Below are positions 36,896 through 52,787 of a DNA stretch of 64,000 bases, one piece after another. Position 1 is the first letter of the stretch. Every line of letters starts with the position of its first letter. Origin of the DNA: Acidobacteriota bacterium. GTDB lineage: Bacteria > Acidobacteriota > Vicinamibacteria > Marinacidobacterales > Marinacidobacteraceae. The stretch lies in contig JAJDUD010000062.1 in the NCBI GenBank assembly GCA_022826825.1, positions 1 to 64,000 of the forward strand. The letters are read 5' to 3'. The notes beneath the pieces are model-generated. The model was given only the letters and a program-made list of their open reading frames with translations. It made no database searches and was not told where the DNA came from. The translations under genes were made by a program, and so were the position numbers.

Positions 36896-37729
36896 CTACC
36901 TTCTGCGGCGCCGGCGGGACCGGACGATCATCGAGTCGGTCCGCTTGTTGTTGCGGGTCTTGTGTCCCTTGGTCGGTACGCCCCAGGGGCTCACCGGGTG
37001 ACGTCCTCCGGAACTCTTGCCTTCGCCGCCGCCGTGAGGGTGGTCCACCGGATTCATCGTGACTCCCCGGTTGTGCGGCCGGCGGCCAAGCCAGCGCTTG
37101 CGGCCGGCCTTGCCGAGCTTCACGTTCTCGTGGTCCACGTTGGAGACCTGCCCGATCGTGGCGTGACACTCACGCAGCACCTTGCGGACTTCGCCGGAGG
37201 GAAGGCGCACCTGCGCGTAACGCCCCTCCTTGGCGACCAGTTGCACGAACGCACCGGCGCTGCGCGCCATCTTGCCGCCGCCCCCGGGCCGGAGCTCGAC
37301 GTTGTGAATCGTGGCGCCCAGGGGAATGCGGTCGATGCGGAGCATGTTTCCGGGCGCGATTTCGGCGCTGTCGCTCGCCATCACCACGTCGCCGACCTTC
37401 ATCCCGACGGCGTGCAGAACGTACCGCTTGTCTCCGTCCACATAGTGAAGAAGAGCGATCCGGGCCGAGCGATTCGGGTCGTACTCGATGGACGCCACCC
37501 GTCCGGGCACCCCCGGTTTCGCCCGCCGGAAGTCGATTTCCCGGTGGCGCCGCTTGTGGCCGCCCCCGCGGAAACGGACCGTGATGCGGCCGGCGGTGTT
37601 CCGCCCGCCGCGCTGGCTCTTTCCCCGCGTCAGCCGCTTCTCCGGCGTGGTGGTGGTGAGTTCCTCGAACGTCTGGACGGTGTGGAACCGGCGTCCGGGG
37701 GAGGTCGGCCGGGATTTCTTGATAGCCAT
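36896..37729 (-). CDS. rplB: Large ribosomal subunit protein uL2
   Basis: A 277-residue uL2 with the N-terminal OB and SH3-like domains ([15 protein letters not shown]) and the peptidyl-transferase-proximal motif [14 protein letters not shown], whose His is conserved. The ATG at 37729 opens [15 protein letters not shown]; extra upstream in-frame codons are intergenic. Confidence 0.98.
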   Translation of the reverse strand: MAIKKSRPTSPGRRFHTVQTFEELTTTTPEKRLTRGKSQRGGRNTAGRITVRFRGGGHKRRHREIDFRRAKPGVPGRVASIEYDPNRSARIALLHYVDGDKRYVLHAVGMKVGDVVMASDSAEIAPGNMLRIDRIPLGATIHNVELRPGGGGKMARSAGAFVQLVAKEGRYAQVRLPSGEVRKVLRECHATIGQVSNVDHENVKLGKAGRKRWLGRRPHNRGVTMNPVDHPHGGGEGKSSGGRHPVSPWGVPTKGHKTRNNKRTDSMIVRSRRRRRR

Positions 37730-37739
37730 TTCGAGACCC

Positions 37740-38030
37740 CTAAACGCCCTTGAAGAGTTCGATCGCATGGCCCTCTTCGAGGGTCACGTACGCCTTCTTC
37801 CAGTTGGGGCGGCGCCCGACGAAGCGGCCCCATCGCTTGTTCTTGCCGGTGAAGTTGGACGTGCGGACATCCTTGACTTCCACCTCGAAGAGAGTCTCCA
37901 CGGCGCGGCGGATCTGGATCTTGTTGGCCTTCGGGCTCACGCGGAAAGCGACGACGTTCTGGGTTTCCCGAAGGCGTTCCGCTTTTTCGGTGGTGAGCGG
38001 TTCCAGGATGACGCGGTCGGCTTCCATCAT
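37740..38030 (-). CDS. rplW: Large ribosomal subunit protein uL23
   Basis: A 96-residue uL23: [39 protein letters not shown] and [22 protein letters not shown]. It docks trigger factor and SRP at the tunnel exit. Two adjacent ATGs (38030, 38027) overlap the end of rplD. Confidence 0.97.
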   Translation of the reverse strand: MMEADRVILEPLTTEKAERLRETQNVVAFRVSPKANKIQIRRAVETLFEVEVKDVRTSNFTGKNKRWGRFVGRRPNWKKAYVTLEEGHAIELFKGV

Positions 38031-38743
38031 CGGCTCCTTGCCTGCGGGCTTCCTGCTTCGGACAGCTTTTCGGAGAGTGCGGCGAGCGCGGAACGCCGAA
38101 TGAGCACGGTCTTCGCCTTCAGCACCTCGTAGCAGTGAAGCGCCATCACCGAGACCACTTCGACCGTCGGAAGGTTCCTCGTCGACAGGTAGAGATCGTC
38201 GGACGGGGCCTTCTCCACGATCAGCACGCGTCCGCCCGCCGAGTCCCACTCGCCCAGGCGCCGGAGGACGGCCCGCGTGGAGGGTCCCTCGAGACCGAAG
38301 TCTTCGAAGACGCGCAACCGCCCTTCGCTCGCGCATAGCGAAAGCGCCGAGCGGAGCGCCCCGCGCTGCATGCGGCCGGGCAGCCGGTAGCTGTAGTCGC
38401 GAGGCTGTGGTCCGAACACGGTCCCGCCGCCCCGCCACAACGGGGTGCGGCGGCTTCCGACGCGCGCGTTTCCGGTGCCCTTCTGCCGCCACGGCTTGCG
38501 GCCGCCTCCGGCAACGAGCGCGCGGTTCTTTGTCGCGTGGGTCCCGGCGCGCCGCCCGGCCATGTACTGGCGAACGGCGTCGTAGTGAAGACCCGGCTTG
38601 ACCGGCGCCGCGAAGACGGCCGGATCAAGTTCCACTTCACCGCCTTCGGAACCGGGCGCGACCACGGACACAGCGCGCCCCTGAGAATCTTCGGCCTCGG
38701 GCAAGCCTTCCGCCGGAAGCGCCCTTCCCTCTGCCACGGTCAC
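38027..38743 (-). CDS. rplD: Large ribosomal subunit protein uL4
   Basis: A 238-residue uL4 with the tunnel loop ALVAGGGRKPWRQKGTGNARVG (about 76-97) and the C-terminal Rossmann-like part. The GTG at 38743 is chosen because AGGAAG sits 7 nt upstream and the product starts at the usual place; the frame extends upstream through non-family sequence. uL4 controls the S10 operon in enterics; no such leader can be claimed here. Confidence 0.95.
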   Translation of the reverse strand: MTVAEGRALPAEGLPEAEDSQGRAVSVVAPGSEGGEVELDPAVFAAPVKPGLHYDAVRQYMAGRRAGTHATKNRALVAGGGRKPWRQKGTGNARVGSRRTPLWRGGGTVFGPQPRDYSYRLPGRMQRGALRSALSLCASEGRLRVFEDFGLEGPSTRAVLRRLGEWDSAGGRVLIVEKAPSDDLYLSTRNLPTVEVVSVMALHCYEVLKAKTVLIRRSALAALSEKLSEAGSPQARSR

Positions 38744-38802
38744 TTTCGTTCTTCCTGTTCTGGTTCTGCGGGTCGGTGGTCTTCTCGCGCTGCTCTCGCT
38801 CG

Positions 38803-39432
38803 TCAGGCCTTGCGAATCTCGACGGTCCCGCCGCGCGGGCCGGGGACGGCGCCGCGCACCGCCACCACGTTTTCCTGCGTATCCACCCGAACGATCCGGA
38901 GGTTCCGGACCGTCACGCGTTCCCGGCCGTGCTGACCGGGAAGCCGGGTGCCCGGGAGCACCCGCGAGGGAGTTGCGCACATTCCGATCGCGCCCGGCGC
39001 GCGATGGAACTTGGAGCCGTGCGACTTCGGCCCGCCGTGGAAGCCGTGCCGCTTCATCACTCCGGCAAAGCCCTTGCCCTTGCTGACGCCGGTGATCCGA
39101 ACCACCTCGTCCGGAGAGAAGACCTCGGCGCCGAGCCGGGAACCAACCGCCAGGTCCTCACCCGAGTCCGCCTGGAACTCGCGTAGCACCGAGGCGGAGG
39201 GGGCTCCGGCAACCTGCAGCCGGGTGGCGAGCGCCCGGTTGCGGGCGGGGCGGCTTCCGGGACCGGCGGACCGCTCCAGGCCGACCTGAACGGCTTCGTA
39301 TCCATCGCTCGCCGTCGTCTTCTTCTGTACGACGACGCAGGGACCCACCCGAATCAGGGTGACGGGAATCACCCGGCCGTCGTCCCCGAAATGCTGGGCC
39401 ATCCCCAGCTTCGTGCCCAGCAGTCCGTTCAT
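38803..39432 (-). CDS. rplC: Large ribosomal subunit protein uL3
   Basis: A 209-residue uL3: MNGLLGTKLGMAQHFGDDGRVIPVTLI at the start, GVSKGKGFAGVMKRHGFHGGPKSHGSKFHRAPGAIG around the glutamine-methylated loop region, and LPGQHGRERVTVRNL. It initiates 50S assembly. Confidence 0.98.
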   Translation of the reverse strand: MNGLLGTKLGMAQHFGDDGRVIPVTLIRVGPCVVVQKKTTASDGYEAVQVGLERSAGPGSRPARNRALATRLQVAGAPSASVLREFQADSGEDLAVGSRLGAEVFSPDEVVRITGVSKGKGFAGVMKRHGFHGGPKSHGSKFHRAPGAIGMCATPSRVLPGTRLPGQHGRERVTVRNLRIVRVDTQENVVAVRGAVPGPRGGTVEIRKA

Positions 39433-39480
39433 CGTTCTTTCTCCGCGATTCCCGTCCGTCCGTTCCCTGCCTGGCGCTTC

Positions 39481-39813
39481 CTACTTGACCTGCGGCTCGC
39501 CGGCCACCATCGCCTTGATCTCGACGTGGACGCCGGCCGGAAGATCCAGCCGTGACAACGCATCGACCGTCGTCGGAGTGGACCCCAGGATGTCCAGAAG
39601 CCGCTTGTGCGTGCGGAGTTCGAACTGCTCCCGGGACTTCTTGTCCACGTGCGGGGAGCGAAGAACGGTGTAGCGGTTCTTGACGGTCGGCAACGGGATC
39701 GGGCCGGCTACCGTGGCGCCCGTCCGCTTCGCCGTCTCCACGATCTCACTCGTGGATTGATCCAGCAGGCGGTGGTCGAACGCCTTGAGTCGGATGCGGA
39801 TCTTTTCGTTCAT
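39481..39813 (-). CDS. rpsJ: Small ribosomal subunit protein uS10
   Basis: A 110-residue uS10/Nus[40 protein letters not shown] and [24 protein letters not shown] are canonical. It also acts with NusB and NusG in antitermination. It is 36 nt downstream of fusA, so str and S10 clusters run together here. Confidence 0.98.
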   Translation of the reverse strand: MNEKIRIRLKAFDHRLLDQSTSEIVETAKRTGATVAGPIPLPTVKNRYTVLRSPHVDKKSREQFELRTHKRLLDILGSTPTTVDALSRLDLPAGVHVEIKAMVAGEPQVK

Positions 39814-39849
39814 CGGTTGAAGTCCTCGTCAGGCGTCCCCGTGTCCCCG

Positions 39850-41922
39850 TCAGGCGCTCGCCATGACCTCCGCCATGACGCTCTCCGGGGCCTCCTCGTA
39901 GGATCCGAAGTGCATCGTGTAGGTCGCCCGGCCCTGGGTAGCGGACCGGATGTCCGTGGCGTAGCCGAACATCCCGGCCAGCGGCACGAGCGCTTCCACG
40001 ACCTGAGCGTTTCCCCGCATCGAAAGGCCGCTGATCCGGGCGCGCCGTGAGTTCAGGTCGCCCATCACCTCTCCGGTGAAGTCATCGGGAGTCACGACCT
40101 CGACCTTCATTACCGGCTCGAGGATGACCGGCGAGCACCGGCGCAGCGCGTCCTTGACCGCCATGGAACCCGCGATGCGAAACGCGAGCTCGGAACTGTC
40201 CACGGTGTGGAAGGTGCCGTCGTAGAGACGCACCGTAACGCCGGTCACCGGGTAGCCGGCGAGCGGCCCTGCGGCGAGGGCGTCGCGAGCTCCCTCTTCC
40301 ACTGCCGGGATGTACTCGCGCGGTACGGATCCGCCCACGATGTCGTTGACGAACTCGAACGGCTCGACCGGATTCGGGAAAACCTCGATCCGGACGTGAC
40401 CGTACTGACCCCGGCCACCGGTCTGCCGCACGTAACGGCCTTCGGTCTTCGTGGAGGAGCGGATGGTCTCGCGGTAAGCCACCCGCGGCTGACCCACCAC
40501 CGCACCCACCTGAAACTCGCGGAGCAACCGGTCCACGATGATCTCGAGGTGCAGCTCTCCCATCCCGCTGATGATGGTCTGCGCCGTTTCCGCGTCGGTC
40601 GTCACCCGGAAGGTCGGGTCCTCGTGGGTCAGTTTCCCGAGCGCGCCGGACAGCCTTTCCTGGTCCGCCTTCGTTGCCGGCTCGATGACCCGGGAGATGA
40701 CCGGCTCGGGGAACTCCATGGCCTCGAGAACGACGGGAGCGGCCGGCGAGCAGATCGTTTCCCCGGTCCTGGCGTTCCGGAGGCCCACCACCGCCGCAAT
40801 GTCCCCGGCGTAGACCTCCTTGATCTCCTCACGCTTGTTGGCGTGGATCTTGAGGAGGCGTCCGACCCGCGACCTGACCGAGCGGGTGGAGTTGAGGACC
40901 GTGTCACCGGTCCGGAGCACCCCCGAGTAGACCCGGAAGAAGGAGAGCTGGCCGACGAAGGGATCGGTCATCACCTTGAAGACCAGGGCGGCGAAGGGAG
41001 CGTCGTCCCGCGCGTCCCGGACGGCCGGGGTCGGATCGGTTACGGACGCGGTGCCCGTGATCGACGGCACGTCCGTCGGCGCGGGCAGCAGGGCGACGAC
41101 GGCGTCCAGCAGGGGCTGGACGCCCTTGTTCCGGAAAGCGGATCCACAGAGGACCGGGACCAGTTGCAGCGCGACCGTCGAACGGCGCAGCGCCGCCTCA
41201 CACTCTTCGGGGGTCAGATCCCCTTTCTCATCCCAGATCCCGAGCGCCCGCAGGTCGCATTCACAGATCTTCTCGATCAGCGACTCCCGGGCGAGGCGGG
41301 CTTCCTCGAGGCGCTCCGGAGCGACCTCGGTCTCCTCGTAGCGGGCGCCGAGAACATCTCCGTGATACCGGATCTCCTTCATCCGCACGAGATCCACAAC
41401 CCCTTCGAAGGCGTCCTCCGCCCCGATCGGGAGCTGAATCGCCGCCGCCCGGGCCCCGAGTCGATCCTCCATCATCTTCACGACGCGCCCGAAGTCAGCG
41501 CCCGCCCGGTCCATCTTGTTCACGAAGGCGATCCGGGGGACGCCGTACTTGTCGGCCTGTCGCCAGACCGTTTCCGACTGGGGCTCCACACCGGCGACCG
41601 CGCAAAACACGGCTACCGCGCCGTCGAGGACCCTGAGAGACCGCTCTACTTCGGCGGTGAAGTCCACGTGTCCCGGCGTATCGATGATGTTGACCCGGTG
41701 GTCCTTCCAGAAACAGGTCGTCGCGGCCGAGGTGATCGTGATCCCGCGCTCCTGCTCCTGTTCCATCCAGTCCATCGTCGCGGTTCCCTCGTGAACCTCG
41801 CCGAGCTTGTAGGTGACGCCGGTGTAGTAGAGGATGCGTTCGGTGGTGGTCGTCTTCCCGGCGTCAATGTGCGCCATGATCCCGATGTTTCGGGTGTCGG
41901 CGAGGGCGACTCTGCGGGACAT
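39850..41922 (-). CDS. fusA: Elongation factor G (canonical)
   Basis: A 690-residue five-domain GTPase that drives translocation. G1 is [15 protein letters not shown] (16-30), G2 RGITI, G3 DTPGHVDF with the catalytic His, and G4 NKMDRAG. The C-terminal domains end SYEEAPESV. It lies in the classic rpsL-rpsG-fusA order; tuf is not here but 14 kb upstream. Contrast with the divergent paralogue at 21.6 kb. Confidence 0.99.
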   Translation of the reverse strand: MSRRVALADTRNIGIMAHIDAGKTTTTERILYYTGVTYKLGEVHEGTATMDWMEQEQERGITITSAATTCFWKDHRVNIIDTPGHVDFTAEVERSLRVLDGAVAVFCAVAGVEPQSETVWRQADKYGVPRIAFVNKMDRAGADFGRVVKMMEDRLGARAAAIQLPIGAEDAFEGVVDLVRMKEIRYHGDVLGARYEETEVAPERLEEARLARESLIEKICECDLRALGIWDEKGDLTPEECEAALRRSTVALQLVPVLCGSAFRNKGVQPLLDAVVALLPAPTDVPSITGTASVTDPTPAVRDARDDAPFAALVFKVMTDPFVGQLSFFRVYSGVLRTGDTVLNSTRSVRSRVGRLLKIHANKREEIKEVYAGDIAAVVGLRNARTGETICSPAAPVVLEAMEFPEPVISRVIEPATKADQERLSGALGKLTHEDPTFRVTTDAETAQTIISGMGELHLEIIVDRLLREFQVGAVVGQPRVAYRETIRSSTKTEGRYVRQTGGRGQYGHVRIEVFPNPVEPFEFVNDIVGGSVPREYIPAVEEGARDALAAGPLAGYPVTGVTVRLYDGTFHTVDSSELAFRIAGSMAVKDALRRCSPVILEPVMKVEVVTPDDFTGEVMGDLNSRRARISGLSMRGNAQVVEALVPLAGMFGYATDIRSATQGRATYTMHFGSYEEAPESVMAEVMASA

Positions 41923-42170
41923 GGGAACTGGAGGGCGATGGGTCTTGGGAGGATGATCCGTTGGGAAACGATGGAAGAAAGTCCGAATTGCCTGCGGTTC
42001 GATTCGCGCGCGATGACGAACGGATCAAGTCCGCCTCACCGGGCCATCGGGGCCCGATTGGGCTGGACTCAACAGTCGATCTCATTTGGCGAAATCGTGC
42101 TTGCTTCCTGAATGGCGGTTCCTCCGATGTGTTGTTTGCCGATGGATGTGGATCGAGTCTGAGGGAGCGG

Positions 42171-42641
42171 CTACCAGCGGTGGTGGGCGAAGGCTTTGTT
42201 CGCCTCCGCCATCTTGTGGGTGTCTTCGCGTTTCTTGATGGCCCCACCCCGATTCTGGGAGGCGTCGAGCAGTTCGCCCGCCAGCTTCTCCGCCATCGTC
42301 TTTTCCGGCCGCTTCCGCGCGTACCCCACGATCCAGCGCAGGGACAGCGAAGTACGCCGCTCGGGACGCACCTCGTAGGGCACCTGGACGTTGGCCCCAC
42401 CCTTCCGGCGGCTCTTCACCTCGAGGGTCGGCTTGACGTTCTGGACGGCCTCGCGAAAGGTCGTGAGCGGCTCGCCGCCCGTCTTGTCCCGGATGCGGTC
42501 GAAGGCGCCGTACACGATCGACTCGGCCGTCGACTTCTTTCCGTCCAGCATCACCTTGTTGATGAACGATGAGACGAGCACGCTCTGGTAGCGCGCGTCC
42601 GGAGCGGGTTGCCGCTTCGGCACGTCACGGCGTCTGGACAT
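42171..42641 (-). CDS. rpsG: Small ribosomal subunit protein uS7
   Basis: A 156-residue uS7: [47 protein letters not shown] in order, then [28 protein letters not shown]. It organises the 30S head and can repress the str operon. A 248-bp spacer separates it from fusA, which is long for this operon; no gene or clear signal is seen in it. Confidence 0.98.
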   Translation of the reverse strand: MSRRRDVPKRQPAPDARYQSVLVSSFINKVMLDGKKSTAESIVYGAFDRIRDKTGGEPLTTFREAVQNVKPTLEVKSRRKGGANVQVPYEVRPERRTSLSLRWIVGYARKRPEKTMAEKLAGELLDASQNRGGAIKKREDTHKMAEANKAFAHHRW

Positions 42642-42675
42642 CTCCGAATCTCTCTTGCGCTAGCGGCTCTACCGG

Positions 42676-43050
42676 TCAGCTCTTCGGCCGTTTCGTTCCG
42701 TACTTGGAACGGCCGTTCTTTCGTCCATCCACTCCGGTGGCGTCGAGGGCCCCGCGGATCACGTGGTACCGCACGCCCGGCAGGTCCTTCACCCGGCCGC
42801 CGCGCAGCAGCACGATCGAGTGCTCCTGCAGGGAGTGCCCCACCCCGGGAATGTAGGTCGTGACCTCGATCCCATTGGTGAGCCGCACCCGGGCCACCTT
42901 TCGGAGGGCCGAGTTCGGCTTCTTCGGGTTGATGGTGAAGACCCGCACGCACACTCCCCTCCGCTGCGGACACCGCTGGAGTGCCGGAGAGTCGGTGGCC
43001 GGAGCCATCCGCTTCCGTCCGCGGCGGACAAGCTGATGAATGGTGGGCAT
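42676..43050 (-). CDS. rpsL: Small ribosomal subunit protein uS12
   Basis: A 124-residue uS12 with the accuracy-centre motifs [11 protein letters not shown] (41-51) and [13 protein letters not shown] (84-96). The Lys residues whose changes give streptomycin resistance are wild type. The ATG at 43050 opens [15 protein letters not shown]. It is the first gene after the strong promoter at 43.24 kb. Confidence 0.98.
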   Translation of the reverse strand: MPTIHQLVRRGRKRMAPATDSPALQRCPQRRGVCVRVFTINPKKPNSALRKVARVRLTNGIEVTTYIPGVGHSLQEHSIVLLRGGRVKDLPGVRYHVIRGALDATGVDGRKNGRSKYGTKRPKS

Positions 43051-43168
43051 GGGGAAATCGAATCCGAAGGAAAATGCTGGGCCCCCGCAGGGGAAGGGAA
43101 ACTGGGACGTGCACCGCCCACCCGTCAGGCACTCACCATCGGGGCTCGAAGAAAGGCGATCGGCGGCT

Positions 43169-43184
43169 GTTTCCCGAGGGAAAC
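43169..43184 (-). promoter_or_regulatory. Leader hairpin upstream of rpsL
   Basis: GTTTCCC-GA-GGGAAAC is a perfect 7-bp palindrome about 45 nt into the predicted rpsL leader (about 180 nt long). It might fold in the mRNA or bind a protein. No resemblance to a known uS7 or uS12 site is claimed. Confidence 0.3.
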
Positions 43185-43236
43185 GATGACGTCCACGACG
43201 CTCGAAAATGCGTTTTGGGCGCGTAGCGGACAAAGG

Positions 43237-43266
43237 ATTTTACGCGCTGGCGCGCGTACGTGTCAA
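43237..43266 (-). promoter_or_regulatory. Strong sigma70-type promoter of the str-S10-spc-alpha genes
   Basis: On the minus strand a perfect -35 TTGACA (43261-43266) is separated by 18 bp from TAAAAT (43237-43242). It lies between the end of rpoC and rpsL and points toward rpsL, with a leader of about 180 nt. It is the best promoter between rpoC and rplQ. Confidence 0.8.
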
Positions 43267-43349
43267 ATCCGAATGGCCGGCCGCCGGCGGCGCCGGCCGC
43301 GACCGAAACCCCGAGGCAACCGGGGGCTTCCGGGCGTCGCGGAGAGCCG

Positions 43350-47690
<4,341 letters not shown>

Positions 47691-47710
47691 TTCGTCCCTC
47701 TCGATTGCTA

Positions 47711-47883
47711 GTGTGGTGTCCCGGAAGTAGTGCGAGTTTCCGAGAGCGGTGAGGCGCCCGGCTGGCAAGGCGCGAATCGGGAGGAATACCGGGCGTATTC
47801 CGACTGATTCGGAACGCCGAGCGCAGCGGTCCAGCCGGGATGCATCGCCGCTCGAATACCGTAGTACTTCCGGGACATCACAC
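47711..47883. repeat. Palindromic core-sharing element D between rpoB and rpoC
   Basis: A 173-bp insertion with 21-nt outer arms, 47711-47731 and 47863-47883: 19 Watson-Crick, one G-T and one mismatch. The arm sequence (GTGTGGTGTCCCGGAAGTA) is unrelated to that of A, B or E. Inside are CCCGGCTG/CAGCCGGG, then ATGCATCGCCG and TCGAATACCG, CGAATC (47773-47778)/GATTCG (47806-47811) and the apical hairpin GGAATAC/GTATTCC. Confidence 0.78.
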
Positions 47884-47897
47884 GAACTACTGGCCGA

Positions 47898-50800
47898 TCA
47901 GTTCTTGGCGCGGATCAGCTCGATGTCGAGCCCAAGGCTCTGGATTTCCGCCATCAGCACCTTGAACGATGCCGGCACCTCGGGCGAATAGCTCGTGTCG
48001 CCCTTCACGATCGACTCATAGACCTTCGCGCGTCCCCGAACGTCGTCCGACTTCACGGTCAGGATCTCCTGAAGCGTGTGAGCCGCACCGTAAGCCTCGA
48101 TTGCCCACACCTCCATCTCGCCGAACCGCTGACCGCCGAACTGCGCCTTGCCGCCAAGCGGCTGCTGCGTAATCAGGCTGTAGGGCCCGATGCTGCGAGC
48201 GTGCATCTTGTCGTCCACCAGGTGACCGAGCTTGAGCATGTAGATGTACCCGGAAGTGACGGGCTGATCGAATGGCCTTCCGGTCCGGCCGTCGTAAAGG
48301 ACGGTCTTGCCGTCCTCCAGAACGTTCGCGCGCAGTCCATCCTCCTCCTGGGCCCTGTCGTTGGCCTCGTCGAGGAGTTTGCGGATGTCCGTCTCCCGAG
48401 CTCCGTCGAAGACGGGCGTGGCGAAGTGGCGATCCAGCATGCGCGCCGCCCAACCAAGGTGCGTCTCGAGGACCTGGCCGATGTTCATGCGCGACGGAAC
48501 GCCGAGCGGATTCAGGATGATGTCCACCGGCGTGCCGTCCGGCAGGAACGGCATGTCCTCCACGGGCACGATCTTGGCGATGACGCCCTTGTTGCCGTGC
48601 CGGCCGGCCATCTTGTCGCCCACGCTGAGCTTCCGCTTCATGGCCACGTAGACCTTGACCATCTTGATGACGCCGGGTGGAAGATCGTCTCCCTGGCTCA
48701 CTACGGCCTGCTGCTCGTCGCGGCGGACCGAGAGCAGATCCAGTTGTTCCTCGGTCTTTTCCTGTATCTCCTGGATCTCATCCCTCACGTCGTCGGGAAG
48801 ATCGGTCTCGAACAGGGGAACGAAGTCCAGCCGCTTCAGCAGTTCCTTCCTGGTCAGGCGGGTACCTTTCTTGAGTTCGACTTCTCCGGTGGCCGGATTC
48901 ATGCAGTCCTCAACCAGGTGAGCGCCAACCATTCGGTCCACGATGCGCTTGTCGCACTCCTCGCGCAGGATCCGCTCTTCATCGTGGTAGTCGCGGTCGA
49001 TGGCCTCGATGTCATCCGCCTCGATCGACAACGCTCGCTCATCGCGGTTCGCATCCTTCCGGTGGAATACGCGAACGTCAACGACCACGCCTTCGACTCC
49101 GGACGGGCACTTGAGCGACGAGTTCTTGACGTCTCCGGCCTTGTCTCCAAAGATCGCCCGGAGGAGCTTTTCCTCCGGAGTCAGTTGGGCTTCGGCCTTG
49201 GGGGTAACCCGCCCGACGAGGATGTCGCCGGGACTGACCCGGGCGCCGATGCGCACGATGCCCGATTCGTCGAGGTTCCTGAGGAAGCTCTCGGCAACGC
49301 CGGGCACCTCGCGCGTGATGGACTCCGGACCCAGCTTGGTGTCCCGCGCCTGCACGGTGTGCTCTTCGATGTGGATCGAGGTATAGCTGTCGTCCTGAAC
49401 GAGCCGTTCCGAAACGATGATCGCGTCCTCGAAGTTGTAGCCGCGCCACGGCATGAAGGCGACGAGCACATTGCGGCCCAGCGCCAGTTCGCCGCCGTCG
49501 GTGCACGGGCCGTCGGCAATGATCTGACCCCTCGCGACCCGTTCGCCCACTTCCACGAGGGGCTTCTGGTTGATGGAGGTGTTCTGGTTGGAGCGGCGGA
49601 ATTTCTTCAACCGGTAGATGCTGGCCCCGATCTCGGTCTCCCCGGCTCCGTCGCTCTCCTTGCGAACGATGATCCGGCGCCCGTCGACCCGGTCCACGAC
49701 TCCGTTCTCCCGGCACACGATGACCGACCCGGAATCGCGAGCGGTCACGAATTCCATGCCCGTGCCAACGAGCGGCGCCTCCGCCGTGATCAGGGGGACC
49801 GCCTGGCGCTGCATGTTCGAGCCCATCAGGGCCCGGTTTGCATCGTCGTTCTCGAGGAAGGGCACGAGCGAGGCCGCCACCGAAACGATCTGCTTCGGAG
49901 ACACGTCGATGAAATCGACTTTCTCCCTCGGAGCGGGCACGAACTCGCCCTCGTGACGGCAGTTGACGCGCGGGTCCAGAAGCTCGCCGCGCTCTCCTAC
50001 CCGGGCGTTCGCCTGCGCGATGGTGTGGCGTTCTTCCTCGAGCGCCGAAAGGTAGAAGGCGTGAGGGATGACAGTGGCGGGTTTCCGGCGGCGTCCAATC
50101 TTGGCGTTTGCCGCCTCGGCGTCCTTCCGCGGGACGATGCCGCCGGACTCGAGCTTGGTGTCTCCGGGATCCTCAACGCGCACGTAGTCCACGATCCGGC
50201 CGTCCACGACCTTTCGGTAGGGACTCTGGATGAAACCGTAGTTGTCGATCGTCGCGTAGCAGGAGAGCGAACTGATCAGCCCGATGTTCGGACCTTCCGG
50301 CGTCTCGATGGGACAGATCCGTCCGTAGTGCGTCGCGTGGACATCCCGCACGTCGAACTTGGCACGGTCACGGGAGAGTCCTCCCGGACCCAGTGCCGAA
50401 AGACGGCGCTTGTGCGTCACCTCGGAAAGCGGATTGGTCTGTTCCATGAACTGCGAGAGCTGGGAGGCGCCGAAGAACTCGCGCACCGCGGCGGTCACCG
50501 GCTTCGCGTTGATCAGGTCCCGCGGCATCGCGGTCGTCATTTCCTGATACACGTTCATCTTCTCGCGAATCGCGCGCTCCATCCGGACGAGGCCCAGGCG
50601 GAACTGGTTCTCGAGGAGTTCGCCGACCGACCGCACGCGACGGTTGCCGAGGTGGTCGATGTCGTCCGCCCGGTAGCCGCTCTCGCCTCGGGTGAGGCGA
50701 AGGAGGTAGTCCAGAACCAGGACGAAGTCCTCTTCCGCGAGGATCGTGCGGTTGGGATCCATCTCCCGTTCGAGCTTGGTAGCCAGCTTGCGGCGCCCGA

Positions 50801-52121
50801 CCCGGGAGAAGTCGTACTTCTGTTCATTGAAGAACAGGTTGTGGAGCAGGGTCCGGGAGCTTTCCACCGTGGGCTGATCGCCGGGGCGTTGCCGGCGGTA
50901 GAGCTCGACGAGCGCTCCGTCGACGCTCTCCGCATTCGGCGCATCCGTGCCCCGTTGCCGGGTGAGTGGATCCTTGTCCAGCGTGTCGGCCAGAACCGTG
51001 CCGACCGGATCCGCGCCCGGCAGCACGACCCGGAGCGTGCCCGCTTCACCGAGTTCGTCCACGAGTTCCGGGGTCAAACGCGCGTTGGCCGGAACCTCCT
51101 CACCGGTGTCCGGAATCGTCGCCGCAACGGCCAGCCGGAAACCGCCGAGGGCCTCCAGATGGAAATCCAGTGCTTCCCGTTTCTGCCGGGTCAGTCTCCG
51201 GATGTCCCCGCGGCTGATCCGCTTCCCGCCCTCGATGACGACCTCGCCGTCCGCCTCGATGTCCCGCTCGATGCGCTCGTCGAGGAGCATCTCCTTCAAG
51301 GTTTCGGTGAGCGGCAGCCGGACACGGTCCCCGGTCAGCGTCGCTTCGTGAACGTGATAGAAGCGCGCCAGGATCGACTCCGTCTTCCCGAACCCGAGCG
51401 CCCTCAGGAAGATGCTTGCCGGAAAGCGCTTCTTGCGGTCGATGCGGACCTGCAGGAGCCCTCGCGCGTCCGTCTCGAACTCGAGCCATGAACCCCGATA
51501 GGGCACGACCTGGGCCAGAAAACAACCACGCTCCGCCTCATGGAAGAAGACTCCCGGCGAACGATGCAACTGGGAGACGACGACGCGTTCGGTCCCGTTG
51601 ATGATGAACGTCCCGTTCTCGGTCATCAGCGGGATGTCGCCGAAGAAGACCTCTTCTTCCTTGATGTCGTGGATCGACCGCTGATTGGTTTCCGGATCCC
51701 GGTCCCAGACGGTCAGCCTGATCTTTACCTTCAGGGGTACGGCGTACGTCTTGCCGCGCTGCTGGCACTGCTCCACGTCGTGTTCGACCTTCAGGTGGAC
51801 CCGATCCCCGCAGTAGTTGCAGACCGAACCGTTCCGCGTGTGTTCGATGCCCTCCAACTCGCCGCAACTGCACGCCCACCGGCCTACCGAGTACTCGAGA
51901 AAGTCCAGCTCGCAGTTGTCGCGAAAGTCCTTGATGGGGAAGATCGAACGGAATACGGCCTGGAGGCCGATCTCCTCGCGATCCTGCGGCTGCAGGTCCT
52001 TCTGAAGGAATCGGTCGTAGGACCGATGCTGGACCTCGATCAGCTTGGGCAGAGGAATCGACGCACGGATGCGCGAGAAGTCGTGCCGCGTTTTCTTCGG
52101 AGTGATGTCAGCGGTCAGCAT
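47898..52121 (-). CDS. rpoB: RNA polymerase beta subunit
   Basis: A 1407-residue subunit, a little longer than the 1342 of E. coli. The rifampicin region reads [29 protein letters not shown] in order; the position equivalent to E. coli Asp516 is Glu, while His526 and Ser531 equivalents are kept. The C-terminal clamp/switch region ([24 protein letters not shown]) is intact. It follows rplL after 181 bp and precedes element D and rpoC. Confidence 0.98.
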   Translation of the reverse strand: MLTADITPKKTRHDFSRIRASIPLPKLIEVQHRSYDRFLQKDLQPQDREEIGLQAVFRSIFPIKDFRDNCELDFLEYSVGRWACSCGELEGIEHTRNGSVCNYCGDRVHLKVEHDVEQCQQRGKTYAVPLKVKIRLTVWDRDPETNQRSIHDIKEEEVFFGDIPLMTENGTFIINGTERVVVSQLHRSPGVFFHEAERGCFLAQVVPYRGSWLEFETDARGLLQVRIDRKKRFPASIFLRALGFGKTESILARFYHVHEATLTGDRVRLPLTETLKEMLLDERIERDIEADGEVVIEGGKRISRGDIRRLTRQKREALDFHLEALGGFRLAVAATIPDTGEEVPANARLTPELVDELGEAGTLRVVLPGADPVGTVLADTLDKDPLTRQRGTDAPNAESVDGALVELYRRQRPGDQPTVESSRTLLHNLFFNEQKYDFSRVGRRKLATKLEREMDPNRTILAEEDFVLVLDYLLRLTRGESGYRADDIDHLGNRRVRSVGELLENQFRLGLVRMERAIREKMNVYQEMTTAMPRDLINAKPVTAAVREFFGASQLSQFMEQTNPLSEVTHKRRLSALGPGGLSRDRAKFDVRDVHATHYGRICPIETPEGPNIGLISSLSCYATIDNYGFIQSPYRKVVDGRIVDYVRVEDPGDTKLESGGIVPRKDAEAANAKIGRRRKPATVIPHAFYLSALEEERHTIAQANARVGERGELLDPRVNCRHEGEFVPAPREKVDFIDVSPKQIVSVAASLVPFLENDDANRALMGSNMQRQAVPLITAEAPLVGTGMEFVTARDSGSVIVCRENGVVDRVDGRRIIVRKESDGAGETEIGASIYRLKKFRRSNQNTSINQKPLVEVGERVARGQIIADGPCTDGGELALGRNVLVAFMPWRGYNFEDAIIVSERLVQDDSYTSIHIEEHTVQARDTKLGPESITREVPGVAESFLRNLDESGIVRIGARVSPGDILVGRVTPKAEAQLTPEEKLLRAIFGDKAGDVKNSSLKCPSGVEGVVVDVRVFHRKDANRDERALSIEADDIEAIDRDYHDEERILREECDKRIVDRMVGAHLVEDCMNPATGEVELKKGTRLTRKELLKRLDFVPLFETDLPDDVRDEIQEIQEKTEEQLDLLSVRRDEQQAVVSQGDDLPPGVIKMVKVYVAMKRKLSVGDKMAGRHGNKGVIAKIVPVEDMPFLPDGTPVDIILNPLGVPSRMNIGQVLETHLGWAARMLDRHFATPVFDGARETDIRKLLDEANDRAQEEDGLRANVLEDGKTVLYDGRTGRPFDQPVTSGYIYMLKLGHLVDDKMHARSIGPYSLITQQPLGGKAQFGGQRFGEMEVWAIEAYGAAHTLQEILTVKSDDVRGRAKVYESIVKGDTSYSPEVPASFKVLMAEIQSLGLDIELIRAKN

Positions 52122-52302
52122 GAGGACGGCCTGTTCGCGTTGCTACGAGACACCCGACGCGGGGCCGCCAGACGGCGCCCCGACGAGTCGGGAGATAGTC
52201 CGGACGGCCGCTGCCGCCGGCTGATGGCGGTCCTCCACCATCAGCGCAGCGCGGGACGCGGCGAAACCGGGGGAAAGAATGGGCAAAGGAGACGCACCCG
52301 AT

Positions 52303-52683
52303 CTACTTGATTTCGATCGTCGCGCCGACCTCCTTGAATCGCTCCTGGATCTGCTTGGCTTCCTCGATGGGAACGCCTTCCTTGACCGCTTTCGGAGCCT
52401 CTTCCACGAGCGTCTTCGCCTCCCGGAGGCCGAGACTCGTCAGTTCGCGAACCGCCTTGATGACCTGAACCCGGTTCGGGCCGGTCTCCGTGAGTACGGC
52501 GTCGAACTCCGTCTGTTCCTCGACCGGCTCGGCCTCACCGCCGCCGGCCGCGACGGCCACCGGCATGGCGGCCGCAGCGGAGACTCCAAGTTCATCCTCG
52601 AGCGCCTTGACGAGTTCGGACAACTCCAACACGGTGAGCTGTTTGATGTGGTTGACAACATCCTGCTGGCTGATTGTCGACAT
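52303..52683 (-). CDS. rplL: Large ribosomal subunit protein bL12 (L7/L12)
   Basis: A 126-residue stalk protein: N-terminal dimerisation helices ([21 protein letters not shown]), an Ala-rich hinge and the C-terminal factor-binding domain ([40 protein letters not shown] in the second half). Standard position between rplJ and rpoB. Confidence 0.98.
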   Translation of the reverse strand: MSTISQQDVVNHIKQLTVLELSELVKALEDELGVSAAAAMPVAVAAGGGEAEPVEEQTEFDAVLTETGPNRVQVIKAVRELTSLGLREAKTLVEEAPKAVKEGVPIEEAKQIQERFKEVGATIEIK

Positions 52684-52787
52684 GGTGGGCTTCTACTCCT
52701 TACGCCTTGAATCGAAAGTGGGCAAATGGCGTGACAACGAAAGACCGGTGGTGGCGAGCGCCTGGTTCCGATCCCACGGGCTGAGGG

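Noticed and set aside
43270-43349. Intrinsic terminator after rpoC
   Set aside because: GC-rich stems (CCCCG/CGGGG, GGCCGGC repeats) are present, but no proper T-run follows, so I did not list a terminator.
48078-51491. 1137-codon plus-strand frame antisense to rpoB
   Set aside because: It is the shadow of rpoB, caused by strong third-position GC bias.
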